Shown: positions 52,521 to 61,474 of the stretch, piece after piece
How positions within the stretch are numbered: the stretch's first letter is position 1
Layout of the letters: each line of letters opens with the position of its first letter
The notes under the pieces: model-generated
What the model saw: only the letters and a program-made list of their open reading frames with translations
Told to the model about the DNA's origin: nothing
Databases searched by the model: none
Assembly: GCA_036657595.1 (NCBI GenBank)
Contig: JAVXFZ010000008.1
Coordinates: 1-64,000, forward strand
Reading direction: 5' to 3'
DNA: 64,000 bases
From: Odoribacter sp036657595
GTDB lineage: Bacteria > Bacteroidota > Bacteroidia > Bacteroidales > Marinifilaceae
Made by a program: the position numbers and the translations under genes

Positions 52521-54050
52521 ATGATGAGCAATTGGAAAGATAAAATGGCGTTTAAGGGAGATAAGATACTTTGGTATATTATCATTATGCTGATGATTGC
52601 TTCGGTGATGGTCGTTTATTCGGCTACCGGGCGATTGGCATATAATGAGCAGGGAGGAAATACATTTTTTTATTTGATCAAACAATTGTTTTTGATTGGC
52701 GGTTGTTTTGCGATTATGTTTGTTGTTCAGTCTATTCATTATCGGAATTTTTATAAGTATGCGGGGGTATTGTTGTTTATTTCTGTTTTGCTTTTGATGT
52801 ATGCCGCCTTTGGAGGAACTAATATTAATGGGGCAGGGCGTTGGATTCGTATACCTCTGATCGGTATGACCTTTCAGCCTTCGGAGTTGGCGAAGATCGC
52901 TATTATGATGTTTACTTCGCGGATATTGGCGGATGCACAGACGGAATATGGTTGTGAAGATAGTGCTTTGAATAGATTTCTTGTTTTTGTGGGTCCGGTG
53001 ATTTTGTTGATTTTTTTGGATAACTTTTCTACCTCCGCCTTGGTGGGCTTGGTTAGTTTTATATTGTTTATGGTGGCGCGGATGCGCTGGAAAGTGTTGG
53101 GCATTACTTTTGGTGTGGCACTTTCGGCCATTATTATTGTTTTGGTGATTGGTTTTTGTGTGCCACAGGCGAAGGAATGGGGACGTATCGGTACGATGGT
53201 GAGCCGTATTACAGATTTTGCACAGGGGAGTGATGATAGCGATGGTTATTCTTATCAGTCGGTGCAGGCGCGGATTGCTGTTGCGCGGGGTGGTTTGATG
53301 GGGAATGGTCCCGGTAATAGTACGCAACGGAATTTTTTACCTCATCCGTATTCTGATTTTATTTATGCGATTGTGATTGAAGAGTATGGACTGGGAGGAG
53401 GAGGTTTTATAATGTTGCTCTATGCTGTAATATTGTTTCGGGTGGGGGTGATTAGTCGAAAGAGTTTGAAGGGGGCAGAATTGAATGCGCGGGGGATGCC
53501 GGATATATTTCCGGCGTTGCTGGTGACCGGTTTAGGTTTGACGATTGTGATTCAGGCGATGATTAATATGGGCGTATGTGTGGGGGTGTTGCCCGTTACG
53601 GGGCAGACTTTGCCATTGGTAAGTATGGGAGGAACATCGCTATGGTTTACGAGTGCCTCTTTTGGTATTATTCTTAGTATTGCTCATACTTTTTCACCTG
53701 AAGGTCAGGCAGAAGAAGCTGAGAGAATGAGATGGAAGAGTGAAAAGTTGGTGAAACCGGAGAAACGAAAGAAGAAGGAAGAGTATGAGGATTTACCTGT
53801 TAACGAGGAGGAGGAAGAGGATGATTGGGTGGAGGGTGAATTACCGGAAGTGAAGCCGGAAGAAAAACCGACGAAACCAATACGGCGACGAGGACGGCGA
53901 GTGGCTGATGAAGAATCGGAAAAAGAAGAGGATATTGATATTATCGGAGAAGAGGGAATGAAAGATATGAGTGAGCAATTGGAAAGTGAGGGACGTGAAG
54001 TTTTAAAGGAGTTGCGGAGAAGGGGGAGAAGAGCTAATTTGGAGGATTAA
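52521..54050 (+). CDS. ftsW: FtsW septal glycan polymerase with long charged C-terminal tail
   Basis: SEDS-family lipid II polymerase of the septum, working with FtsI. The 509 residues have about ten helices, with RWIRIPLIGMTFQPSE (including the catalytic Asp region further on), GMVSRITDFAQGS, and FLPHPYSDFIYAIVIEE. The core ends about residue 400. The last roughly 105 residues are a hydrophilic tail rich in E, K and R with the motif RRRGRR twice, once near 450 and once near 500. The tail is cytoplasmic by topology. ATG at 52524 is an alternative start. Confidence 0.95.
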   Translation: MMSNWKDKMAFKGDKILWYIIIMLMIASVMVVYSATGRLAYNEQGGNTFFYLIKQLFLIGGCFAIMFVVQSIHYRNFYKYAGVLLFISVLLLMYAAFGGTNINGAGRWIRIPLIGMTFQPSELAKIAIMMFTSRILADAQTEYGCEDSALNRFLVFVGPVILLIFLDNFSTSALVGLVSFILFMVARMRWKVLGITFGVALSAIIIVLVIGFCVPQAKEWGRIGTMVSRITDFAQGSDDSDGYSYQSVQARIAVARGGLMGNGPGNSTQRNFLPHPYSDFIYAIVIEEYGLGGGGFIMLLYAVILFRVGVISRKSLKGAELNARGMPDIFPALLVTGLGLTIVIQAMINMGVCVGVLPVTGQTLPLVSMGGTSLWFTSASFGIILSIAHTFSPEGQAEEAERMRWKSEKLVKPEKRKKKEEYEDLPVNEEEEEDDWVEGELPEVKPEEKPTKPIRRRGRRVADEESEKEEDIDIIGEEGMKDMSEQLESEGREVLKELRRRGRRANLED

Positions 54051-54070
54051 AGATTAAATTAGATATATGT

Positions 54071-55183
54071 ATGAAAAGAGTGATTGTCAGTGGTGGCGGA
54101 ACGGGAGGTCATATTTTCCCCGCTTTATCAATTGCTAATGCTTTAAAGCGGTTGGAGCCGGATATGGAGATTTTATTTGTCGGTGCAGAGGGGAAAATGG
54201 AGATGGAAAAAGTGCCTGAGGCGGGTTATCGAATAGAAGGTTTGCCGGTGAGAGGATTGCAGCGGCGTTTGACGTTTGAAAATGTGAAGGTGTTGGTGAA
54301 TCTTTGGAAGAGTTTGCGGAAGGCACGTCGGATTGTGAAGGAGTTTAAACCGGATGCTGTTGTCGGAGTGGGAGGGTATGCCAGTGGACCGATTGGGCGT
54401 GTGGCTGCAAATGCCGGTATTCCGTTGATTTTGCAAGAACAAAATTCGTATGCCGGAGTGACAAATAAATTATTGGCGAAGAAAGCTTGCCGGATCTGTG
54501 TAGCATACGAAGGTATGGAGCGTTTTTTCGGGAAGGATAAGATTGTATTTACCGGGAATCCTGTACGCAAGGATTTGCTCGGTGGAGAAAATCTACGGGG
54601 AGAGGGAATGTCTTTTTATTCTTTGGACCCGTCGAAAAAGACTGTTTTGATGACAGGAGGAAGTTTGGGTGCCGGGACATTAAATAAAGCTCTTTTGAAG
54701 GCGATGGATAAAATTGCTACGTGGAAAGAGGTGCAGGTGTTATGGCAGTGTGGCAGTTATTATTATGAAGATTTGAAAAAGCAATTGGAGGGAAAGTTGC
54801 CTGATAATATTCGTTTGATGCCTTTTTTGAAACGGATGGATTTGGCTTATGCTTGTGCGGATGTGGTGATTGCCCGTGCTGGTGCTGGGACTATTTCTGA
54901 GTTGTGTTTGTTGGGAAAGGTGGCTGTATTGATTCCTTCGCCGAATGTGTCGGAGGATCATCAGACGAAGAATGCAATGGCTTTGGTGAATAAAAATGCT
55001 GCTGTGATATTGAAGGATGCTGAGGCTGAAGAGAAGTTGGAAGCTGTATTGTCGGATATTCTGTCTGATGGAAATCGTCGATTGGAATTGCAAAAAAATA
55101 TTATGAATCTGGCTGTCCATCATTCGGATGATAAGATTGCGAAAGAGGTATTGAAAGTAATTGAGGAAAGTAATCGTTTTTGA
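54071..55183 (+). CDS. murG: UDP-GlcNAc:lipid I N-acetylglucosaminyltransferase
   Basis: Adds GlcNAc to lipid I to form lipid II at the inner face of the membrane. The 370 residues match MurG: SGGGTGGHIFPALSIA (8-23), GVGGYASGPIGRVA (near 97), EQNSYAGVTNKLLA and the GAGTISELCLLGK donor-binding block. Follows ftsW by 20 bp. Confidence 0.96.
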   Translation: MKRVIVSGGGTGGHIFPALSIANALKRLEPDMEILFVGAEGKMEMEKVPEAGYRIEGLPVRGLQRRLTFENVKVLVNLWKSLRKARRIVKEFKPDAVVGVGGYASGPIGRVAANAGIPLILQEQNSYAGVTNKLLAKKACRICVAYEGMERFFGKDKIVFTGNPVRKDLLGGENLRGEGMSFYSLDPSKKTVLMTGGSLGAGTLNKALLKAMDKIATWKEVQVLWQCGSYYYEDLKKQLEGKLPDNIRLMPFLKRMDLAYACADVVIARAGAGTISELCLLGKVAVLIPSPNVSEDHQTKNAMALVNKNAAVILKDAEAEEKLEAVLSDILSDGNRRLELQKNIMNLAVHHSDDKIAKEVLKVIEESNRF

Positions 55184-55274
55184 TGTATAGCTGGAATGGT
55201 TTGTTTGTCAGAAATTGTTAAAATATAAACGAAACGTCAAGTTGATGATTCAGTGAACTTAAATCGTCTTTGTT

Positions 55275-56657
55275 ATGGCAGAAATTTTAAGTAAAGGAAT
55301 AAAAAATATATATTTTTTGGGGATCGGTGGGATCGGAATGAGCGCGTTAGCGCGTTATTTTAGGGCTTGTGGATATAAGGTTGCCGGATATGACCGTACT
55401 CCTTCACCATTGACGGCTAAAATGCAAGAGGAGGAGGGGATCGCCATAAATTATCGGGATGAGGAGGAGGAAATAGCTTTGGAGTATAGAGATACTGAAA
55501 CGACTTTGGTTGTTTATACACCGGCAATTCCTGCGAATAATCGGCAATTGCTTTTTTTGAAGGGTTTGGGCTTTACGTTGCATAAGCGGGCAGAAGTGTT
55601 GGGAATGATTTCTCGTCAAGGGAAGGCGATTTGTGTCGCTGGGACTCACGGTAAGACGACGGTTTCGACGATGGTCGCTTTTCTGCTTTATCATTCTTCT
55701 GTCGGATGTAATGCTTTTTTGGGTGGAATTTCTATGAATTTTGGAACCAATCTTTTATTGAATCGTAAGTCTCCGTATATTGTGATTGAAGCAGATGAGT
55801 TTGATCGTTCGTTTTTGCATTTAAGCCCGAAAATGGTGGCAATTACGGCAATGGATGAAGATCATTTGGATATTTATGGAGATAAGGCTAATCTGACGGA
55901 TGCATTTGAAGCATTTGCTCAAAGGGTGTGTCCTGATGAAGGAAGGCTTTTTATCAAGAAAGGTTTGATGTTGGAAAAGACGGCGGTGACGGGATATTAT
56001 GGCGTAGAAACGCCGGCTGATTGTGTCGCCGACCATTTGAGGGTTGAGGAGGGACATTATGTCTTTGATTATCACGGACGGGGGGTGGAGATGAAAGAAT
56101 TGATGTTGGGTGTTCCGGGACGTTTGAATGTGGAGAATGCTACGGTAGCTATTACGCTGGCACTTGAAGCGGGGGTGAAGCCGGAGGAGATCCGGGCGGC
56201 ATTGCCTGAATTTAGAGGAGTATTCCGCCGTTTTAATATTCATATTAATACGGGCGATTGTATTTATATTGATGATTATGCGCATCATCCGCGTGAAATA
56301 GAGGCAACATTGCGTTCGATTCGGGAAATGTGGCCGGAGAAGTCGCTGACGGTAGTTTTTCAACCACATTTGTTTTCTCGTACGCGTGATTTTTATCCTG
56401 ATTTTGCGCGTAGTTTGAGTTTGGCGGATGAAGTTGTTTTGTTGGATATTTATCCGGCACGGGAGTTGCCTATTCCGGGGATTACTTCGGAAGTTATTCG
56501 TGAACGCTTGACGGTGACAGGAAGAATTTTATCCAAAGAAGGATTGAAGGATTACATTCGGAATGAATTTCAAAAGGGTATTTTAGTGACGATGGGGGCT
56601 GGTGATATAGATCGGATGGTGGAGGAAATCAGGACGGATTTGATGGCTAAAAATTGA
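55275..56657 (+). CDS. murC: UDP-MurNAc:L-alanine ligase
   Basis: Adds the first residue, L-alanine, to UDP-MurNAc. The 460 residues begin with the Rossmann-like GIGGIGMSALARYF, then GTHGKTTVSTMVA (P-loop) near residue 120, EADEFDRSFL and DDYAHHPREIEATL. Typical length. ftsQ follows after 82 bp. Confidence 0.96.
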   Translation: MAEILSKGIKNIYFLGIGGIGMSALARYFRACGYKVAGYDRTPSPLTAKMQEEEGIAINYRDEEEEIALEYRDTETTLVVYTPAIPANNRQLLFLKGLGFTLHKRAEVLGMISRQGKAICVAGTHGKTTVSTMVAFLLYHSSVGCNAFLGGISMNFGTNLLLNRKSPYIVIEADEFDRSFLHLSPKMVAITAMDEDHLDIYGDKANLTDAFEAFAQRVCPDEGRLFIKKGLMLEKTAVTGYYGVETPADCVADHLRVEEGHYVFDYHGRGVEMKELMLGVPGRLNVENATVAITLALEAGVKPEEIRAALPEFRGVFRRFNIHINTGDCIYIDDYAHHPREIEATLRSIREMWPEKSLTVVFQPHLFSRTRDFYPDFARSLSLADEVVLLDIYPARELPIPGITSEVIRERLTVTGRILSKEGLKDYIRNEFQKGILVTMGAGDIDRMVEEIRTDLMAKN

Positions 56658-56739
56658 AAAATGAAAGGGCTGATAGCTGAAAAAATAGTGATAAGAAAAA
56701 GGAATTAAGAACGACCTACTGCTCTCAATAATAGAGTTT

Positions 56740-57465
56740 ATGAAAAAAATATTACCTTATATATTATCTGTTAGTTTGCTTGCATACTTGATAATTGTGC
56801 TTACCTTTGCAACGACAAAATTGGAGGAGGTTAAGTGTAAGGGATTGCAGGTTGTCGTTGATGATACCGGGGAGAATGCGTTTATTGATGAAGAGGGAGT
56901 TTTGAGGGTGATTAAACGTGGATATGGTGATTTAAATGGTCGGAATGTTGTTTCTATTGATAAAGACAGTTTGGAACATATTTTGATCAGAAATTCGGTG
57001 ATAAAGTCGGCTCAGATTTACTACAGTTTAGACGGTTATTTCCATATAGAGATCACACAACGAATGCCTGTATTGAGAGTTATGACAGGTGAAGGTTATT
57101 ATGTGGATGAAGATGGAAAGGTGATGCCGTTATCCGGGAAGTATACATCGCGTGTGGTGGTAGCTACCGGAAATATATCCAGAAAATTTGCTTGTAGCGG
57201 ATTATTTCCTTTTGTGATGGCATTGAAAGACGATGAGTTTTGGAATGCATTGGTTGAACAAATTATTGTCATAAATGGCGATGAGGTTGTTTTGATACCT
57301 AAAATTGGTAATTTTAGAATTGTCTTAGGACAGTTGGAGGAGGTAGATAAAAAGTTAGATAATTTGCGATTGTTCCTTCACGATGGGATTTCCTTGAAAG
57401 GATGGAATAGATATAAGGAGATCAATTTGAAGTTTGAAAATCAAATTGTTTGTGTAAAAAAATGA
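56740..57465 (+). CDS. ftsQ: Cell division protein FtsQ
   Basis: Bitopic divisome protein linking FtsL/FtsB to later components. The 241 residues have one membrane helix (about 6-24) and a periplasmic POTRA-like and beta domain, with RNSVIKSAQIYYSLDGYFHIEI...RMPVLRVM typical of FtsQ. The cytoplasmic N terminus is very short, as usual in Bacteroidota. Position between murC and ftsA supports the call. Confidence 0.9.
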   Translation: MKKILPYILSVSLLAYLIIVLTFATTKLEEVKCKGLQVVVDDTGENAFIDEEGVLRVIKRGYGDLNGRNVVSIDKDSLEHILIRNSVIKSAQIYYSLDGYFHIEITQRMPVLRVMTGEGYYVDEDGKVMPLSGKYTSRVVVATGNISRKFACSGLFPFVMALKDDEFWNALVEQIIVINGDEVVLIPKIGNFRIVLGQLEEVDKKLDNLRLFLHDGISLKGWNRYKEINLKFENQIVCVKK

Positions 57466-57491
57466 ATGAAGTAATGAAATTGTAAGAAGAT

Positions 57492-58661
57492 ATGGGTTTT
57501 ACTGCATCTTTAGATATGGGGTCTGAAAAAATGGTGATGGCATTGGCTTCGACTGAGAATAATGCTTGCCGTTTGACTGGTATAAAAATAGTAGCTTCGC
57601 AGGGTATTGAGCGTGGAATAGTGAAGGATAAAGAAAAGGTACGTGCCTGTATCCGCGGGTTGATGTCAGAATTGTTGAAAGAGCGTGACGTGGATGTTAT
57701 GATTGTGGCATTGTCGGGTGATGTTTTGCGTATATCGGAGCGACGTATCACGGTGCCTTTGCAGAAAAAGGTGGTTGAGCAGAATGACTTGTTGAGAGCA
57801 GAACAACGTTGTATTGATGGCTTTGAGGAGGGACACGATGAGTTGGTGGACGTGATTCCTGTTGCTTATTCTATTGATAAAGGGGATTTGATCGCCGATC
57901 CTTTGGGACGATCCGGTCGGCATTTGGAGGTTACCTATCAGGTGTATGCTGCCGGATGTGATTATTTGGAGGGAATTCGGAAGTTGTTTGATGGTACGGG
58001 GATAGGGGAAGTTTGTTTTTCTCCGGCGGTACGTGCTTACAGTGAAGCTTTCGATGTAGAGAAGGTGAAAAAGGATTTTGCCTTGGTGGATTTTGGCGCA
58101 ATGAAGATAAATGTGGTGCTTTTCCGTGATGGTATGTTGGAATATGAGGCGTGTTTGCCATTGGGAGCACATAGCATTGATAATGATATAATGAAGGCAT
58201 TTGCATTGAGTGGTGGACAAGCTCGTAAGTTGAAACACGAGTATGGGCAGGCATTAAGGTCTGCTTGTAAAAATAAAAAATTGCAGATTCCTGATACACG
58301 GTTGACCTTAGAAAGCCGTGATTTGGCGATGGTGATTCAAAGTCGGGCAGAGGAGTTGTTGGAAGGGGTGGTTTATCAATTGCAAAGTTGGGGATTTGAC
58401 GAGCCGGAGGATGAGATTTTACTGACGGGTGGAGGAAGTCGTTTGCAGGATATAGATACCTTATTGAATCGACTTTCCGGCCATCGGGTGGGGCGGGTCA
58501 TAGCGAAAGGGATACATACCACGCGAGAGGAAGTGTTGCATACGCCTGAATATTTGGTGGCTTTGGGGTTGTTGTTGTCTGATCGACAAGCTCCCCAAGA
58601 AACAAAGGGTAGTTTGGGCGGAAAGATTACCAAAGGATTGAAGGGCATTTTTGGTATTTGA
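57492..58661 (+). CDS. ftsA: Cell division protein FtsA
   Basis: Actin-like protein that tethers FtsZ filaments to the membrane. The 389 residues have the actin-ATPase phosphate loops SLDMGSEKMVMAL at the N terminus and VDFGAMKINVVLF in the middle, GGGSRLQDIDTLL in the adenosine region, and a C-terminal amphipathic helix (KITKGLKGIFGI) expected to bind the membrane. Shorter than E. coli FtsA by about 30 residues. It must interact with one or both of the two FtsZ proteins encoded next. Confidence 0.95.
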   Translation: MGFTASLDMGSEKMVMALASTENNACRLTGIKIVASQGIERGIVKDKEKVRACIRGLMSELLKERDVDVMIVALSGDVLRISERRITVPLQKKVVEQNDLLRAEQRCIDGFEEGHDELVDVIPVAYSIDKGDLIADPLGRSGRHLEVTYQVYAAGCDYLEGIRKLFDGTGIGEVCFSPAVRAYSEAFDVEKVKKDFALVDFGAMKINVVLFRDGMLEYEACLPLGAHSIDNDIMKAFALSGGQARKLKHEYGQALRSACKNKKLQIPDTRLTLESRDLAMVIQSRAEELLEGVVYQLQSWGFDEPEDEILLTGGGSRLQDIDTLLNRLSGHRVGRVIAKGIHTTREEVLHTPEYLVALGLLLSDRQAPQETKGSLGGKITKGLKGIFGI

Positions 58662-58728
58662 TGTTTTAATATGAAGTGATTTAGTTATTTATTTATAGTG
58701 TTAGTTTTTATCTTATATCTTTTTTGTT

Positions 58729-60048
58729 ATGGAAATAGATGACGACTTAATTTCGCTGAAGTTACCGGATCAGGGGCAAGAGGAATCGATTATTAAAGTG
58801 ATCGGTGTCGGTGGTGGCGGAAGTAATGCTGTGAACCATATGTTTTCTCAGGGAATTCACGGTGTCGAATTTGTCGTTTGTAACACGGATATACAGGCTT
58901 TGCGACAGAGCCGGGTGAAGAATCGTATACAATTGGGGAAGGAGCTTACGGATGGACGTGGGGCAGGATGTCAGCCTGAACAGGGACGTTTGTCGGCGGT
59001 TGAGAGTATTGATTTTATTAAAACGATTCTTCAGCATAATACCCGTATGGTATTTATCACAGCCGGAATGGGCGGTGGAACGGGTACAGGAGCTGCACCG
59101 GAAATTGCAAGGTTGGCTCGAGAGATGGGGATATTGACGATTGGAATTGTCACCGTACCTTTTAGTTTTGAAGGGAAACGAAAGATAGAGCAGGCGATGG
59201 AGGGGATTGATGAATTGGAGGAGTATGTCGATGCTTTGTTGATTATTGCCAACGAACGACTGCGAGAGATATATGGCGACTTGAAATTGTCGGATGCTTT
59301 TTCTATGGCTGATAATATATTGACAATTGCAGCTAAAAGTATAGCGGAGATTATCACGGTCAAGGGATATGTGAATGTCGATTTTGCCGATGTGGAGAGT
59401 GTTATGCGTGAGAGTGGCGTTGCCTTGATGGGAGCTTCTGAGGCAGAAGGGGAGGAACGTGCAATGGAAGCTTTGTCAAATGCATTGATATCTCCTTTGC
59501 TGAATAGTAATGATATTCGGGGCGCTTCGAATATTTTACTGAATATACTTTACGGTGAAAAAGAGGTGACGATGGATGAGATTAGTTTGATTACCGATAC
59601 GTTGCGAGAGAAGGTAGGGAAGAATGTAAATGTTATTTGGGGAGCGGGTAAGGATGAGGTTTTGGGTGAAAAGTTGCGTGTAGCTGTTATTGCTACTGGT
59701 TTTAATAGTAATGGTGGTAAGGTATCGCCTGCTATATCACAACGAAAAGAAACTCCTGTTGCACAGACTGTTTCTGTTGCACCGGAAGCTCCTGTGAGTA
59801 AGCCTTATTTTAAGGTGGAAACTTTGCCTGATGATTTAGAGATGAGGGTGGTTAATCCGGTAGAAGTGGAAAATGAAGCACGTCAGCGGCGACAGAAACA
59901 GGAGGATGAGCGTGAACGTCGGCAGCGACGGAATGTAAATCGGCGTACTGAAGATTTTGAACGTGGCAATCGTGGTCTGAATGAGGTGCCTGATACCAAT
60001 AGTTGGCTAAAGAATAAGATAGGGACATTATTCAGCGATGATGAATAA
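58729..60048 (+). CDS. ftsZ: Cell division protein FtsZ, copy 1 (long charged linker)
   Basis: Tubulin-like GTPase that forms the division ring. All active-site parts are present: GVGGGGSNAV (26-35), GGGTGTG at 115-121, NER (N175) and the T7 loop NVDFAD at 216-221. The globular core ends about residue 326. The roughly 100-residue linker contains a stretch rich in R, Q, E and D (about 375-415), and the C terminus is NSWLKNKIGTLFSDDE. It lacks the PAF.RR-type FtsA-binding peptide seen in the next gene. Identity to copy 2 over the core is about 59% without gaps by my count. Start ATG follows ftsA by 67 bp. Confidence 0.96.
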   Translation: MEIDDDLISLKLPDQGQEESIIKVIGVGGGGSNAVNHMFSQGIHGVEFVVCNTDIQALRQSRVKNRIQLGKELTDGRGAGCQPEQGRLSAVESIDFIKTILQHNTRMVFITAGMGGGTGTGAAPEIARLAREMGILTIGIVTVPFSFEGKRKIEQAMEGIDELEEYVDALLIIANERLREIYGDLKLSDAFSMADNILTIAAKSIAEIITVKGYVNVDFADVESVMRESGVALMGASEAEGEERAMEALSNALISPLLNSNDIRGASNILLNILYGEKEVTMDEISLITDTLREKVGKNVNVIWGAGKDEVLGEKLRVAVIATGFNSNGGKVSPAISQRKETPVAQTVSVAPEAPVSKPYFKVETLPDDLEMRVVNPVEVENEARQRRQKQEDERERRQRRNVNRRTEDFERGNRGLNEVPDTNSWLKNKIGTLFSDDE

Positions 60049-60135
60049 AATGCAATGGACGAGCAAGAATGAATGATAGAATAAAAGGGGTGAATAAGTG
60101 AAGAGGTTCAACATTCAATATTTAGTGATCGACAG

Positions 60136-60159
60136 ATAAACGGATAAACGAATAAACGA
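60136..60159 (+). repeat. Three tandem 8-bp repeats before the second ftsZ
   Basis: ATAAACG(G/A) occurs three times in a row at 60136, 60144 and 60152, ending nine bases before the start codon. It lies where the ribosome loads and could influence expression. Confidence 0.7.
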
Positions 60160-60168
60160 ATTAGGGTC

Positions 60169-61296
60169 ATGGTTGACGGATTTATAAATTTTAATCTGAA
60201 TGAGAAGACTCCCACTATTATTAAAGTGATTGGCGTAGGAGGAGGAGGAGGAAATGCAGTGGAGTATATGTACGATAAGGGGATCTGCGATGTGGATTTC
60301 GTAATCTGCAATACAGATTATCAGGCATTGAGGAATAGTCCGATACCTTTTAAAATACAGCTTGGCAAAGAACTAACGGAAGGACACGGTGCTGGTAATA
60401 ATCCGGTGATGGGTGAACAATCAGCGCAAGAAAGTTTGGGTGATATAGAAACGCTTTTGCAAAATAATACCCGAATGGTGTTTATTACGGCTGCGATGGG
60501 AGGTGGAACAGGCACAGGTGCTGCTCCGGTGATAGCAAAAATTGCTAAAGATATGGGTATCCTTACCGTCGGTATTGTTTCTGTTCCGGCACGCTTTGAG
60601 GGTCCGAAACGGCTTGATCAGGCTCGCGACGGATTGAAGCGATTGAAGGATCACGTTGATTGTCTTATTATGATAGATAATGAAAAGATAAAGTCAATAT
60701 ATGGTTCTCAAACAATTTCTGCTGCTTTTGCTAAGGCGAATGATGTGTTGAATATTGCGGCGAAAGGAATCGCTGAGATTATTACGCTTCCCGGTTATAT
60801 CAATGTTGATTTTGCTGATGTGAGAACAGTGATGACCGATAGTGGTGTGGCTATTATGGGGGCGGCGCAGGCATCCGGTGAAGATCGTGCAATACGTGCG
60901 ATAACGGAGGCATTAGAAAGTCCATTGTTGAATAATAATGATATTTTAGGAGCAAAGGATATATTGTTGAATATTACGTCCGGTACGGATGAAATCACGA
61001 TGGATGAGATGTCGCAAATTACTTCGCATATTATTCAAAAGGTGGGTAATAGTGCGGCAGTGATCTGGGGGGTAGGTACGGATATTAATTTAGGGGATGC
61101 CATCTCTGTAACGATAATTGCTACCGGTTTTCCTACCGGTGATATAGAGCTGTTTGGAGAGGATACGGTGAGTACGGATGTGGATAGACCTGTTACATTA
61201 AAAGATGCAGTTGTCAAACCGGGATTGACTGCCACAGCAATACAGGAACTTGAAAGTGTCCCTGCTTTCAAGAGGAGGGAATTGAAAGTCAATTGA
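60169..61296 (+). CDS. Second FtsZ paralogue, short linker with canonical FtsA-binding-like tail
   Basis: A full-length second FtsZ of 375 residues, 120 bp after the first. GTPase elements are intact: GVGGGGGNAV (22-31), GGGTGTG at 111-117, NEK (N171) and T7 loop NVDFAD at 212-217, so it should bind and hydrolyse GTP and polymerise. Its linker is short (about 322-360) and not Arg-rich. The C terminus is ESVPAFKRRELKVN, resembling the PAFLRKQ peptide of E. coli FtsZ that binds FtsA and ZipA. It may be a specialised or co-polymerising division tubulin. Nothing indicates decay. Confidence 0.93.
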   Translation: MVDGFINFNLNEKTPTIIKVIGVGGGGGNAVEYMYDKGICDVDFVICNTDYQALRNSPIPFKIQLGKELTEGHGAGNNPVMGEQSAQESLGDIETLLQNNTRMVFITAAMGGGTGTGAAPVIAKIAKDMGILTVGIVSVPARFEGPKRLDQARDGLKRLKDHVDCLIMIDNEKIKSIYGSQTISAAFAKANDVLNIAAKGIAEIITLPGYINVDFADVRTVMTDSGVAIMGAAQASGEDRAIRAITEALESPLLNNNDILGAKDILLNITSGTDEITMDEMSQITSHIIQKVGNSAAVIWGVGTDINLGDAISVTIIATGFPTGDIELFGEDTVSTDVDRPVTLKDAVVKPGLTATAIQELESVPAFKRRELKVN

Positions 61297-61347
61297 AAAT
61301 GAAAATAACTACTGATCTTTCAGGGTTAAAAAGATTAGTGGGATAAA

Positions 61348-61462
61348 AAATGCAGATCGCTGCATTTATATTGAGAATACGGCGTTTGCCGTTTGTGAAG
61401 CAGCTAAGGCTGCAATAATTTTAACGCAGTCACAGGCTGCTTGTAACGCAGTCATAGGCTGC
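61348..61462 (+). promoter_or_regulatory. Array of five small hairpins in the helicase leader
   Basis: Five short stem-loops follow one another: AAATGCAG/CTGCATTT (61348-61367), ACGGC/GCCGT (61379-61392), GCAGC/GCTGC (61400-61413), GCAGT/GCTGC (61426-61440) and GCAGT/GCTGC (61448-61462). The last two lie in a near-perfect direct repeat, TAACGCAGTCA(C/T)AGGCTGC at 61422 and 61444. Stems 3-5 share the GCAG/CTGC core. The array ends 12 bases before the ATG at 61475. It looks like a structured mRNA leader. Confidence 0.65.
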
Positions 61463-61474
61463 ATAAATAATCGA

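Noticed and set aside
46431..55123. Many minus-strand frames inside the dcw cluster, some over 180 codons
   Set aside because: His/Arg/Ile/Gln-rich shadows caused by the G/T-rich coding strand; none recognised.
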